Made by a program: the position numbers and the translations under genes
Notes under the pieces: generated by a model
The model's input: only the letters and a program-made list of their open reading frames with translations
The model's database searches: none
What the model was told of the DNA's origin: nothing
In this document: positions 17,682-26,671 of the stretch, piece by piece
Layout: each line of letters starts with the position of its first letter
How positions within the stretch are numbered: position 1 is the first letter of the stretch
From: Dongia_A sp035695765
GTDB lineage: Bacteria; Pseudomonadota; Alphaproteobacteria; Dongiales; Dongiaceae
NCBI GenBank assembly: GCA_035695765.1
Contig: DASRRI010000088.1
Coordinates: 1 to 64,000 of the forward strand
DNA: 64,000 bases
Direction of reading: 5' to 3'

Positions 17682-18923
17682 GTGAAACTAGCACGTTTCG
17701 GCGTGGTCGCATTCGTATCGGCCCTGCTGCTGGCCGGTTGCGGCGAGGAAAAGAAGCAAGAGGAACAGGCAGCCGCACCCGCGGCAACCGAACAGCAGCC
17801 AGCAGCACAGCCGGCGCAACCGGCTCAGCAGGATCAGACGGCATCCACCCAACCGGCGCCGGCAGCGGCCGCGCCGGCCGAAGCGCCGGCAGGATCAGGC
17901 GGCGAACTCAACGTCTACAACTGGTCGGACTATATCGGCGAGACGACGGTCGACGATTTCCAGAAGGCGACCGGCATCACCGTCCGCTATGACGTCTACG
18001 ATTCGAACGAGACGCTGGAAGCCAAGTTGATGGCCGGCAATACCGGTTATGACATCGTGGTGCCGACCGGCTCGTTTCTCGGCCGGCAGATCCAGGCAGG
18101 CATCTATCAGGAAATCGACAAGTCGAAGCTGAAGAACTACGGCAACCTGGATCCGCAGATTCTGAAGGCGCTCGAGGCCTTCGATCCCGGCAACAAATAT
18201 GCGGTTCCCTATTTCTGGGGCACCGTCGGAATCGGCTACAACATCGATAAGGTGAAGGAGCGGCTGGGCGACAACGCGCCGGTCGATAGCCTCGACCTGC
18301 TGTTCAAGCCGGAATATGCGGAGAAGCTGAAGGATTGCGGCATCTCCATGCTGGATGCACCGTCAGACATGTTCCAGACGGCGCTGAAATATCTCGGCAA
18401 GGATCCGCACTCCAAGTCCGAGGAAGACTATGCCGCAGTCGAGAAGTTGTTCGCGGGAGTCAGGCCTTACATCAAGTATTTCCACTCCTCGCAATACATC
18501 AACGACCTGGCGAACGGCGAACTGTGCGCCGTCATCGGCTGGTCTGGCGATGTCTTCATCGCGGCGGCCCGCGCGGACGAGGCCAAGAACAACGTGCACC
18601 TCGACTACCGCATCCCGAAAGAAGGCAGCCTGCTCTGGGTTGACTCGATGGCGATTCCGAAGGACGCGAAAAACGTCGACAACGCGCTGAAGTTCATCGA
18701 CTACGTGAACGACCCGCAGGTCGCGGCGAACGGCGTCAACTATGTGAGCTATGCCAGCCCGAATCTGGCGGCGCTGGACAAGGTGGAACCCGACATCAAG
18801 AACAACCCGTCGATCTATCCGACCGACGAAGTGAAGAAGAACCTCTTCTCTGACATGCAGGCTGATCCCGATCTGGAAAGGTTGCGCACCCGGACCTGGA
18901 CCAAGATCAAGACCGGCCAGTAA
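17682..18923 (+). CDS. Putrescine/spermidine-binding lipoprotein (PotF-like)
   Basis: A 413-residue binding protein for polyamines. Residues 1-20 form a lipoprotein signal ending in LLLAGC, so C20 should be lipidated. Residues 21-73 are a Glu, Ala, Pro and Gln-rich tether, and the PotF/PotD domain starts at GGELNVYNWSDYIGE. The start is GTG at 17682, seven bases after GGAGGT. It is followed by its own strong terminator, and a second, unanchored PotF-like gene lies downstream. Having a membrane-tethered and a soluble version for one importer is unusual for a Gram-negative. Confidence 0.92.
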   Translation: MKLARFGVVAFVSALLLAGCGEEKKQEEQAAAPAATEQQPAAQPAQPAQQDQTASTQPAPAAAAPAEAPAGSGGELNVYNWSDYIGETTVDDFQKATGITVRYDVYDSNETLEAKLMAGNTGYDIVVPTGSFLGRQIQAGIYQEIDKSKLKNYGNLDPQILKALEAFDPGNKYAVPYFWGTVGIGYNIDKVKERLGDNAPVDSLDLLFKPEYAEKLKDCGISMLDAPSDMFQTALKYLGKDPHSKSEEDYAAVEKLFAGVRPYIKYFHSSQYINDLANGELCAVIGWSGDVFIAAARADEAKNNVHLDYRIPKEGSLLWVDSMAIPKDAKNVDNALKFIDYVNDPQVAANGVNYVSYASPNLAALDKVEPDIKNNPSIYPTDEVKKNLFSDMQADPDLERLRTRTWTKIKTGQ

Positions 18924-18950
18924 AACTGCCGGCCATCGCAAGACTTTTCA

Positions 18951-18980
18951 CGGGCTCCGCCGCAAGGCGGGGCCCGTTTT
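18951..18980 (+). terminator. Intrinsic terminator after first PotF-like gene
   Basis: CGGGCTCCGCC and GGCGGGGCCCG form a long GC stem around a GCAA tetraloop, followed by TTTT. It separates the first binding-protein gene from the second and the importer operon. Confidence 0.85.
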
Positions 18981-19046
18981 CCACCCCGCCTGTCATCAAA
19001 TATTGAATGAACGTTCAAAATCCGGTGCATGCGGGCGGGGTGGCGG

Positions 19047-19076
19047 TTGACAGCCTTGATGGCCCCCCGCCATAGT
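19047..19076 (+). promoter_or_regulatory. Sigma-70 promoter of the polyamine importer operon
   Basis: TTGACA at 19047-19052, an 18-base spacer and CATAGT at 19071-19076 lie 75 bases ahead of the second binding-protein start. This fits separate transcription of the second PotF-like gene and the downstream ATPase and permeases. Confidence 0.55.
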
Positions 19077-19150
19077 TACTCAAAATAAGAGTGTGGCACG
19101 GCTCGAAAGCGAAAGCGTCATCGCGCCGGCGGAAGATGGGAAGGACTTGC

Positions 19151-20272
19151 ATGTCTGGATGGAAACGCTCGGCCAAGCCGGCGCTGATCGCGCTCGCCGC
19201 CGTCTCATTGGCAATAACTGCACTCTCAATGTCATCGGCTGCTCGTGCCGAGGGCGAACTCAACATCTACAACTGGTCGGATTATATCGGCGAGAACACG
19301 ATCGCCAACTTCGAGAAAGAGTACAACGTCAAGGTTCGCTACGACACCTATGACGGCAATGAGACGCTGGAGGCCAAGCTGGTCGTCGGCAATACCGGCT
19401 ACGACCTCGTGGTGCCCACCTCCTCCTTCTTCGCCCGCCAGATCAAGAGCGGCATCTATCAGAAGCTCGATCGATCGAAACTCACCAACTGGAGCAACCT
19501 CGACCAGTGGGTCTTGGGAAAGCAGGCGGCGTATGATCCGGGTAATGCTTACGCCGTGCCCTATATGTGGGGCACCAACGGCTTCACCTACAACGTCGAT
19601 ATGATCAAGAAGCGCCTGCCTGACGCGCCGCTCGACAGCCTGCGCATGATCTTCGATCCAGAAGTCGTGTCCAAATTCCAGGATTGCGGTGTCAGCTTGC
19701 TGGATTCGCCGGAAGACGTATTCCCTCTCGCCTTGGCCTATATGGGCAAGGACCCGACCTCGCAGAACCCAGACGACATCGTGGCAGCCACCGAAATGCT
19801 GATGAAGGTGCGGCCATACATCCGCCTGTTTGATTCCCAGCAATATCTGAATTCGCTGCCCAACGGCGATATCTGCCTCGCCATGACCTGGTCGGGCGAT
19901 TATGCGGTTGCCGCGACGCGCGCCGAAGAGGCCGGCCTCAAGATCAATCTCTCCTATACGATCCCGAAAGAGGGCAGCAACATCTGGTTCGACGCCATGT
20001 TGATCCCCAAGGATGCGCCGCATCCGGACAACGCGCTGCTGTTCCTGAACTACCTGCTGCGCCCGGACGTGATCGCTGACTGCACCAACTACATTTACTA
20101 CGCCAATGGCAATCAGGCGTCGAAGACGTTCATCAACAAGGACATCCTGGACGATCCTGCAATCTATCCGGACGCAGAGACCCAGAAGCGCATGTTCCCA
20201 AGCGTCGTGCGCGACGAGGCCGTGCAGCGCGTGATCACGCGGGAATGGACGCGGTTGAAGACCGGTCAGTGA
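19151..20272 (+). CDS. Putrescine/spermidine periplasmic binding protein (PotF-like)
   Basis: A 373-residue soluble binding protein. The Sec signal (WKRSAKPALIALAAVSLAITALSMSSAARA) should be cleaved before EGELNIYNWSDYIGENT, the conserved PotF start. YMWGTNGFTYN, WSGDYAVAA and IPKEGSNIWFDAMLIPKDA match the polyamine-binding family. The ATG at 19151 follows GGGAAGGA. It is clearly related along its whole length to the lipoprotein version just upstream but lacks the lipobox and linker. It should deliver substrate to the permeases encoded next. Confidence 0.93.
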   Translation: MSGWKRSAKPALIALAAVSLAITALSMSSAARAEGELNIYNWSDYIGENTIANFEKEYNVKVRYDTYDGNETLEAKLVVGNTGYDLVVPTSSFFARQIKSGIYQKLDRSKLTNWSNLDQWVLGKQAAYDPGNAYAVPYMWGTNGFTYNVDMIKKRLPDAPLDSLRMIFDPEVVSKFQDCGVSLLDSPEDVFPLALAYMGKDPTSQNPDDIVAATEMLMKVRPYIRLFDSQQYLNSLPNGDICLAMTWSGDYAVAATRAEEAGLKINLSYTIPKEGSNIWFDAMLIPKDAPHPDNALLFLNYLLRPDVIADCTNYIYYANGNQASKTFINKDILDDPAIYPDAETQKRMFPSVVRDEAVQRVITREWTRLKTGQ

Positions 20273-20314
20273 CGGGATCGCTGGCACGGGGGAAATGAGC
20301 AGCTAGGGGACATC

Positions 20315-21472
20315 ATGGCCGCAGTCGAGAAAACGACGAAGCAACCGCAGAACAAGCACGTCAGCGCATCCTGGACCGATCCGAAAGCGGAGCCTTACAT
20401 CCGGATCGAGAACGTCACCAAAAAATTTGGCGAGTTCGTCGCCGTCAATAACGTCTCTCTCAACATCTATCGTGGCGAATTGTTCTCGCTGCTTGGCGGG
20501 TCGGGCTGCGGCAAGACGACGTTGCTGCGCATGCTGGCCGGTTTCGAAAGCCCGAGTGCGGGCAAGATATTCATCGATGGCGTCGACATGGCGGGCATCC
20601 CGCCCTATGACCGCCCGACCAACATGATGTTCCAGTCCTATGCCCTGTTCCCGCACATGACGGTGGAGCAGAACGTCTCGTTCGGCCTCAAGCAGGACAA
20701 GTATCCAGAATCGGAGGTCAAGCAGCGCGTCGCGCAGATGCTGGACATGGTGCAGCTGACGCCCTTCTCCAAGCGCAAGCCGCATCAATTATCCGGCGGC
20801 CAGCGCCAGCGCGTCGCCCTCGCCCGCTCGCTTGTGAAGCAGCCGAAGCTGCTGCTGCTCGATGAACCGCTCGGCGCGCTCGACAAGAAGCTGCGCGAGG
20901 CGACCCAGTTCGAGCTGATGAACATCCAGGACCGCCTCGGCATCACCTTCATCGTGGTGACCCACGACCAAGAAGAGGCAATGACCCTCTCCACCCGCAT
21001 CGGTGTCATGAACGCCGGCCAGATCGTGCAGATCGGGACGCCGCAGGAGATCTATGAATATCCGCAGAACAAGATGATCGCGGACTTCATCGGCTCAGTG
21101 AACCTGTTCGAGGGGCAGATCGTCGAGGATGAGCAGGACCATGTGCTGATCCGCTCCGACGAGGGCGGCGACATCTATATCGATCACGGCATCTCCAGCG
21201 CGCCGGGCGCCAGGGTCTGGGTCGCCATCCGGCCGGAGAAGATCCACCTCACCAAGCAGGATTTGACCGAGCCCAACAATTGCGTGAAGGGTGTGGTGAA
21301 GGGCATCGCCTACATGGGCAATCTGTCGATCTATCTGGTGCAGCTCGACAGCGGCAAGCAGATCAAGGTGACGATGCCGAACCAGATGCGTGCTTCCGAG
21401 ATGATGATCGACTGGGACGATCGCGTCTCGGTCACCTGGCACCCCAATAGCCCCGTCGCGCTGTTGAGCTGA
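20315..21472 (+). CDS. potG: Polyamine ABC transporter ATP-binding protein
   Basis: A 385-residue ABC ATPase. Walker A is GGSGCGKTT at 61-69, the signature is LSGGQRQRVALARSL, Walker B is LLLLDEPLGALDKKLRE, and the switch His is in VVTHDQEEA. The C-terminal 130 residues form a TOBE-type domain (VAIRPEKIHL). It lies 42 bases after the binding protein and 10 bases before the first permease. PotG is preferred over PotA because the linked binding protein is PotF-like. Confidence 0.93.
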   Translation: MAAVEKTTKQPQNKHVSASWTDPKAEPYIRIENVTKKFGEFVAVNNVSLNIYRGELFSLLGGSGCGKTTLLRMLAGFESPSAGKIFIDGVDMAGIPPYDRPTNMMFQSYALFPHMTVEQNVSFGLKQDKYPESEVKQRVAQMLDMVQLTPFSKRKPHQLSGGQRQRVALARSLVKQPKLLLLDEPLGALDKKLREATQFELMNIQDRLGITFIVVTHDQEEAMTLSTRIGVMNAGQIVQIGTPQEIYEYPQNKMIADFIGSVNLFEGQIVEDEQDHVLIRSDEGGDIYIDHGISSAPGARVWVAIRPEKIHLTKQDLTEPNNCVKGVVKGIAYMGNLSIYLVQLDSGKQIKVTMPNQMRASEMMIDWDDRVSVTWHPNSPVALLS

Positions 21473-21482
21473 GACGAGGATT

Positions 21483-22430
21483 ATGGCCTCCACCGACATC
21501 GCCAACCGCGCCAGTCGACTGCCGGCGTCGGGCTGGCTCGAAAGCCTGCTGACCGGTCTCGGCATTCGTGGGCGGACGCTCGTCATCGCCATTCCGTTTG
21601 TCTGGCTGCTTCTGTTCTTCTTCCTGCCGTTCCTGATCGTGATCTGGGTCAGCACGTCGTTCGTCGTCATTGCCCAGCCACCTTACACCCATATCCAGGA
21701 TGGTACCTTTACGCTCAATATCGGCGAAAGCTTCGGACGGCTGGTCAGCGATGCGCTCTACATCAAGGCCTATCTGAACTCGCTGCAGGTTGCGGCCTTG
21801 TCGACCATCCTGTGCCTCATCATCGGCTACCCGCTCGCCTATGGCATGGCGCGGTGCAGCCAATCCACCCGCAACATCCTGCTGATGCTGGTCATCCTGC
21901 CGTTCTGGACGTCGTTCCTGATCCGGGTCTACGCCTGGATCGGCTTGCTCAAGAACAACGGCCTGATCAACGAGATTCTGCTGTCGCTGAACATCATCGA
22001 TAGCCCGCTGAACATGATGAATACGAATTTCGCGGTCTATCTGGGCATTGTCTATTCCTACCTGCCTTTCATGATCCTGCCGCTCTACGCAAACCTGGAG
22101 AAGATGGACCTCGCGCTGATCGAGGCGGCGACAGACCTTGGCTGCAAGCCGCTGAAGGCGTTCTTCCTGATCACCGTGCCGCTCAGTTTTCCCGGCATCG
22201 TCGCGGGGAGCATGCTGGTCTTCATTCCGGCGGTCGGCGAATACGTGATCCCTGAGCTGCTGGGCGGACCATCGAGCCTGATGATCGGTCGCGTTCTGGT
22301 GAATGAATTCTTCAGCAACCGCGACTGGCCGACCGCGTCGGCGGTAGCGGTCGCCATCCTGCTCGCGCTGGTCGTGCCCCTCATGATCTATCAGAAATAC
22401 CAGGACAAGGAGCTGGAGAAGGAATCATGA
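21483..22430 (+). CDS. potH: Polyamine ABC transporter permease (PotH-like)
   Basis: A 315-residue inner-membrane permease with about six membrane helices. FVWLLLFFFLPFLIVIWVS is the first, and the coupling-helix EAA-type motif is ALIEAATDLGCKPLKAFFLITVPLSFPGI, which docks on the ATPase. GEYVIPELLGGPSSLMIG is typical of PotH/PotB. Its stop overlaps the next start as ATGA. Confidence 0.93.
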   Translation: MASTDIANRASRLPASGWLESLLTGLGIRGRTLVIAIPFVWLLLFFFLPFLIVIWVSTSFVVIAQPPYTHIQDGTFTLNIGESFGRLVSDALYIKAYLNSLQVAALSTILCLIIGYPLAYGMARCSQSTRNILLMLVILPFWTSFLIRVYAWIGLLKNNGLINEILLSLNIIDSPLNMMNTNFAVYLGIVYSYLPFMILPLYANLEKMDLALIEAATDLGCKPLKAFFLITVPLSFPGIVAGSMLVFIPAVGEYVIPELLGGPSSLMIGRVLVNEFFSNRDWPTASAVAVAILLALVVPLMIYQKYQDKELEKES

Positions 22431-23278
22431 CCAACCGCCTTTCCTGGTTCGTCATCATCTGGATGGTTCTGGTTTTCGCGTTCTTGTATGCGCCGATCGT
22501 GTCGGTGGTGGTCTACTCCTTCAACGGGTCTCGACTGGTGACCGTGTGGAGTGGGTTCGACACCAAATGGTATGGTGCGCTGGTCAATGACCACCAGATC
22601 ATCGACGCTGCCAAGCTTTCGCTATTGATCGCCGCCATCAGCTCCACGCTCGCCACGATCATCGGCACAGTTGCGGGATATGTGCTGGTCAGGTTCCCCA
22701 AGTTCCTGGGACGCACGGCCTTCTCAGGCATGGTGAATGCCCCGCTGGTCATGCCGGAAGTTATCACCGGCCTTTCCATGCTGCTGCTGTTCATCTCGAT
22801 GGAGCAGATCATCCACTGGCCACAGGGCCGTGGCTTGACGACCGTCATCATTGCGCATGTGACCTTTACCTTGTCTTATGTTGCGGTGGTCATGCGGTCG
22901 CGATTCCTGACGCTCGACCTGTCGCTCGAGGAAGCGGCGCAGGATCTGGGCGCCAAGCCGTTGAAGGTGTTCTTCGTCATTACCCTGCCGATCGTGGCGC
23001 CGGCCATCGTCTCCGGTTGGCTGCTCGGCTTTACCATCTCCCTGGACGACCTGGTGATCACCTCCTTCACGAATGGGCCGGGCACGACGACCCTGCCGCA
23101 GGTCATCTTCTCCAAGGTGCGCCTGGGCCTCGACCCGAAGATCAACGCCCTTGCCACCATCATCATCGCGATCGTATCGATCGGCGTCGTGATCGCCACC
23201 ATTCACATGCGCCGGCAGGAGGCTCAGCGTCAGCGTGACGAACAGATGGCGATCCGTGCCATTGCGGCGCAGGCCTGA
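22427..23278 (+). CDS. potI: Polyamine ABC transporter permease (PotI-like)
   Basis: A 283-residue permease forming the heterodimeric channel with PotH. It has a first helix WFVIIWMVLVFAFLYAPIVSVVVYSFN and the coupling motif SLEEAAQDLGAKPLKVFFVITLPIVAPAI. SLDDLVITSFTNGPGTTTLPQVIFSKVRLGLDPKINA is the characteristic PotI/PotC C-terminal region. It is the last transporter gene, 19 bases ahead of an N-carbamoylputrescine amidase. Confidence 0.93.
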   Translation: MTNRLSWFVIIWMVLVFAFLYAPIVSVVVYSFNGSRLVTVWSGFDTKWYGALVNDHQIIDAAKLSLLIAAISSTLATIIGTVAGYVLVRFPKFLGRTAFSGMVNAPLVMPEVITGLSMLLLFISMEQIIHWPQGRGLTTVIIAHVTFTLSYVAVVMRSRFLTLDLSLEEAAQDLGAKPLKVFFVITLPIVAPAIVSGWLLGFTISLDDLVITSFTNGPGTTTLPQVIFSKVRLGLDPKINALATIIIAIVSIGVVIATIHMRRQEAQRQRDEQMAIRAIAAQA

Positions 23279-23297
23279 GCGCTTCTAGACTGGGGCC

Positions 23298-24203
23298 ATG
23301 AACAGTACCGGACAGTCCCAGCGGGTGACCGTCGCCGCCACCCAGATGGCGTGCGACTGGGATATCGATGCCAACATCGCCCGTGCCGAACGGCTGGCGC
23401 GCAAGGCGGCGGACCAGGGCGCCAACATCATCCTGCTGCAGGAGCTGTTCGAGACGCCCTATTTCTGCATCGAGCAGGACCACAAGCACTTCGCGCTGGC
23501 GACCCGCCCGGAGGACAATCGCGCCATCGATCATTTCCGCCCGATCGCCAAGGAATTGAACGCGGTCATCCCGGTCAGCTTTTTCGAGCGTGCCAACCAC
23601 GCCTTCTTCAACACTACCGCGATCATCGATGCCAATGGCGAGGTGATGGGCCTCTACCGCAAGAGCCACATCCCCAACGGACCGGGCTATCAGGAAAAGC
23701 ACTATTTCAATCCCGGCGACACGGGCTTCAAGGTGTGGGATACGCGGCATGGCCGCATCGGTCTCGGCATCTGCTGGGACCAATGGTTCCCGGAGACCGC
23801 GCGCTCTATGGCGGTCATGGGCGCGGAGATCCTGCTGTTCCCGACCGCGATTGGCACCGAGCCGCCGCCCTCCCCTCCACATAACTCGCGCGAGCACTGG
23901 CAGCGCACGCAGCAAGGTCACGCCGCCGCCAACGTGATGCCTCTCGTTGCCTCCAACCGCATCGGCGTCGAACGCTCGACGCAGAACCCGGAGGGGAACT
24001 GGCTGCGTTTCTACGGCTCCTCCTTCATCGCCGATCATCTTGGCGCCAAGGCTGCGGAAGCGCCGGAAGACCAGGAAGCCGTCGTGACCGCGACCTTCGA
24101 CCTCGCCGAGATCCGCGCCTATCGCGAGAATTGGGGCATCTACCGCGACCGCCGGCCCGATCTCTATGGTCCGGTGCGGACGCTGGACGGAACTACACGC
24201 TAG
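23298..24203 (+). CDS. aguB: N-carbamoylputrescine amidase
   Basis: A 301-residue nitrilase-superfamily enzyme that hydrolyses N-carbamoylputrescine to putrescine, CO2 and ammonia, the last step of agmatine breakdown. The catalytic triad is visible: E49 in LLQELFETPYF, K122 in YRKSHIPNGPGYQEK and C159 in GICWDQWFPE. The string FETPYFCIEQDHKHF is typical of AguB. Its position behind the polyamine importer supports a polyamine role. Agmatine deiminase (AguA), its usual partner, is not in the window. Confidence 0.93.
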   Translation: MNSTGQSQRVTVAATQMACDWDIDANIARAERLARKAADQGANIILLQELFETPYFCIEQDHKHFALATRPEDNRAIDHFRPIAKELNAVIPVSFFERANHAFFNTTAIIDANGEVMGLYRKSHIPNGPGYQEKHYFNPGDTGFKVWDTRHGRIGLGICWDQWFPETARSMAVMGAEILLFPTAIGTEPPPSPPHNSREHWQRTQQGHAAANVMPLVASNRIGVERSTQNPEGNWLRFYGSSFIADHLGAKAAEAPEDQEAVVTATFDLAEIRAYRENWGIYRDRRPDLYGPVRTLDGTTR

Positions 24204-24209
24204 GTCTCC

Positions 24210-25175
24210 ATGCAGCTGCCGCCTTCCCTGCGCGCGGCGATCGACCGGGAGCTGGAAGGGATCGCTCTCGCCGACCTCGCGCGCGCGGCGGAAGCCCTAT
24301 CGAACCGCTACCGCGCGGAAATCCGCGATGGCCGCCTTCACGTCGATGACGGATTGGCCGCGTGCGCTTATCTCGCAACCCGGCTGCCGGCCACGTATGC
24401 TGCGATCGCCCGCTCCCTTCAGGCGGCGACGCAGGTACGTCCCGATCTTGCGCCGTGCAGCGTGCTCGATATCGGCGCCGGCCCCGGCACGGCAACCTGG
24501 GCGGCCGCGGAGCACTGGCCAAGCCTGCAATCCGCCAGCCTGATCGAAGGCAGTACCGCAATGCGGAGCGTCGGCGAACGGCTCGGGACGGCGCCTGGGC
24601 TCCGAACGGAATGGAAGGCGGCCAGGATCGACACCGCGCTGACCGGCATTGCCGCACATGACCTCGTGCTTATGGCCTACGTGCTGGATGAACTCGAACC
24701 GACGTTGCGCGATCAGTTGATCCCACGCTTGTGGGCGTTGACCGGCGAGATCCTGATCATCGTCGAACCCGGCACCAGCGAAGGCTGGAAGCGCATCCTG
24801 CACGCTCGCGATCAGCTGATCACGGCCGGTGCTCACATCCTCGCCCCGTGCCCGCACGCGCGCGCCTGCCCGCTGTCGCCGCCCGATTGGTGCCACTTCT
24901 CCGTCCGCCTCCCCCGCTCGCGCCTGCACCGCGAAGCCAAGGGCGGCACTGTCCCGTGGGAGGACGAGAAGTTCACCTATCTGGCCGCTTCGCGGCTGCC
25001 GGGAATCCGGCCAGAAGCGCGCGTCCTCGCTCCGCCACGTATGAACAAGACTGCCGTGACGCTGAAACTATGTCAGAAGGATGGGCGCGGCGAAGAACGC
25101 AGCTTCGCAAGGCGCGAACGAGGAGCCTTCAAGGCCGCGCGCAAATTGGATTGGGGCGACATATTGCAAAAGTAA
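24210..25175 (+). CDS. Rsm22-like ribosome-assembly methyltransferase with Fe-S cysteines
   Basis: A 321-residue protein of the Rsm22 family, bacterial relatives of the mitochondrial small-subunit assembly factor METTL17. The SAM-binding fold starts at CSVLDIGAGPGTATWAA (83-99). Four cysteines at 214, 220, 228 and 288 (CPHARAC, DWCHF, KLCQKDG) have the +6, +8 and about +60 spacing of the family's iron-sulfur site. It starts six bases after aguB, so it is probably co-transcribed with the polyamine genes, though the functions seem unrelated. Whether it methylates RNA is not settled for the family. Confidence 0.82.
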   Translation: MQLPPSLRAAIDRELEGIALADLARAAEALSNRYRAEIRDGRLHVDDGLAACAYLATRLPATYAAIARSLQAATQVRPDLAPCSVLDIGAGPGTATWAAAEHWPSLQSASLIEGSTAMRSVGERLGTAPGLRTEWKAARIDTALTGIAAHDLVLMAYVLDELEPTLRDQLIPRLWALTGEILIIVEPGTSEGWKRILHARDQLITAGAHILAPCPHARACPLSPPDWCHFSVRLPRSRLHREAKGGTVPWEDEKFTYLAASRLPGIRPEARVLAPPRMNKTAVTLKLCQKDGRGEERSFARRERGAFKAARKLDWGDILQK

Positions 25176-25194
25176 TTGGATGGGAGGTGCCACG

Positions 25195-26265
25195 ATGGCA
25201 GACGATATTCAACCGGCGTCATTGGCGGACGGGTGGTCTGTCGCTTCGACCGAGAGTGTGGGGCTCAATGGCGAGCTGATCCGTGGCATCGGCCCGCATT
25301 TCGAGTCTTGGACTGACGCCAACGCCCACGCCATCCTGATCGCGCGCCATGGCAAGCTGGTCTATGAGCATTATTTCACGGGCGAGGACAGGGCCTGGGG
25401 CAAGGAGCTTGGCCGCGTCACTTACGATGCAACAAAGCGGCACGATCTGCGATCGATCACCAAGAGCGTCACATCCCTGCTGGTCGGGATCGCGGTCGAT
25501 CGCGGCTGGCTCGGCGATCTGGACACGCCGGTCTTTTCGTTCTTTCCGGAGCATGCCGACCTGCGCACGCCGGAGAAGGACGCCATCACGCTGCGCCATC
25601 TGCTGACCATGTCCGCCGGCTTTGTCTGGAACGAGGACCTTCCCTACAGCAACCCGCAGAACAGCGAGCGCTTGATGACCGACGCGCCGGATCAATGCCG
25701 CTATGTGCTGGAGCAACCGCTCTTCAGGCCACCTGGGCGCGCCTACAATTACAATGGCGGCGCGACGATGCTGCTCACGGCAATCCTGTGCAAAGCCGTG
25801 GGCCAGCCGCTCGATGTTCTGGCGCAGCGGGAATTGTTCGATCCGCTCGGCATCAGCAACGTGGAATGGATCCGGTATACTGATGGCACACCGATCGCGG
25901 CATCGGGTCTCCGGATGCGTCCGCGCGACCTGCTCAAGATCGGTCAGGTCGTGTTGTCCGGTGGCGCTTGGCAAGGACGACGGATCGTCTCCACATCCTG
26001 GATCGAGGAGAGCACCGGGCCGCACATCAATGGCGATGGCTTGTACTTCTATGGCTATCAATGGTGGCTTGGCCGGTCCCTGATCAATCGGGAGGAAGTC
26101 AAATGGATTTGCGGCATGGGCAATGGCGGGCAGCGCCTCTATGTCATTCCAAGCCGCGACATGGTCGTGCTGGCAATGGCCGGTCTCTATGACAGCATCA
26201 TGTTCCAGGGCATCGTTGGCGAGGTCGTCCTCCGTCGCTATGCGCTGCAATCCGCCGCCGGATAG
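25195..26265 (+). CDS. Serine hydrolase, class C beta-lactamase-like
   Basis: A 356-residue penicillin-binding-type hydrolase. The nucleophile motif is SITK (S87, K90), the tyrosine-motif position carries YNYNGG (184-189), and GMGNGGQRLYV sits where the third motif is expected. No signal peptide is seen, so it may be cytoplasmic, as in the esterase EstB/6-aminohexanoate-oligomer hydrolase group. The start at 25195 follows GGGAGGTG; the longer frame upstream is not needed. Substrate unknown. Confidence 0.85.
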   Translation: MADDIQPASLADGWSVASTESVGLNGELIRGIGPHFESWTDANAHAILIARHGKLVYEHYFTGEDRAWGKELGRVTYDATKRHDLRSITKSVTSLLVGIAVDRGWLGDLDTPVFSFFPEHADLRTPEKDAITLRHLLTMSAGFVWNEDLPYSNPQNSERLMTDAPDQCRYVLEQPLFRPPGRAYNYNGGATMLLTAILCKAVGQPLDVLAQRELFDPLGISNVEWIRYTDGTPIAASGLRMRPRDLLKIGQVVLSGGAWQGRRIVSTSWIEESTGPHINGDGLYFYGYQWWLGRSLINREEVKWICGMGNGGQRLYVIPSRDMVVLAMAGLYDSIMFQGIVGEVVLRRYALQSAAG

Positions 26266-26396
26266 CGTCTACGATCGCGAGGCTTCGCTTCGTTCATCCT
26301 GCATTCATATCAAAGTCGCTGACAGGAGTAGCCGGATTCCTGCAATATCCGCGATGAGAGAGCGATGCTGGCACGCTCATCGAGGGGGCCTCGGGG

Positions 26397-26645
26397 ATGG
26401 ATAGTGCCACACTGGCCCAGGACCTTGCGCGTGCGCCGTTCGACGGCACGCTGATCACCAGTAGTCATGCACAGTATGAGCGGCTGCGCCGCGCCAACAA
26501 CGGCTTGATTGACCGCCGCGGCGATCGTCCGCGCGACAAGCAAGCGCGACGTGCAGACTGTCGTGCGCATCGCCGCTACGACCCGCACAATCTCTTTCGC
26601 TTGAACCAGAACATCGAGCCGCGTCCCTGGAGCGCGCCGAAATAG
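26397..26645 (+). pseudogene. Decayed FAD-dependent (berberine-bridge-type) oxidase
   Basis: The frame begins ITSSHAQYERLRRANNGLIDRR, like the N-terminus of FAD-binding (PCMH) oxidases. The homology then continues in another frame as AAIVRATSKRDVQTVVRIAAT around 26518-26585, the usual next segment. The original frame resumes at once with YDPHNLFRLNQNIEP, which is the very C-terminus of such enzymes. So about 380 internal residues are deleted and two frameshifts remain. Read as an intact 82-residue protein it would make no sense. An oxygenase of this kind normally has about 460 residues. Confidence 0.75.
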
Positions 26646-26671
26646 AAAGAGCGCCCGCTGGCGCCCTTTCT
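26646..26671 (+). terminator. Hairpin after the pseudogene
   Basis: GCGCC and GGCGC pair around CGCT, extended by AAAG/CTTT flanks, just after the last codons of the pseudogene. This is likely the original terminator of the lost oxidase gene. Confidence 0.5.
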
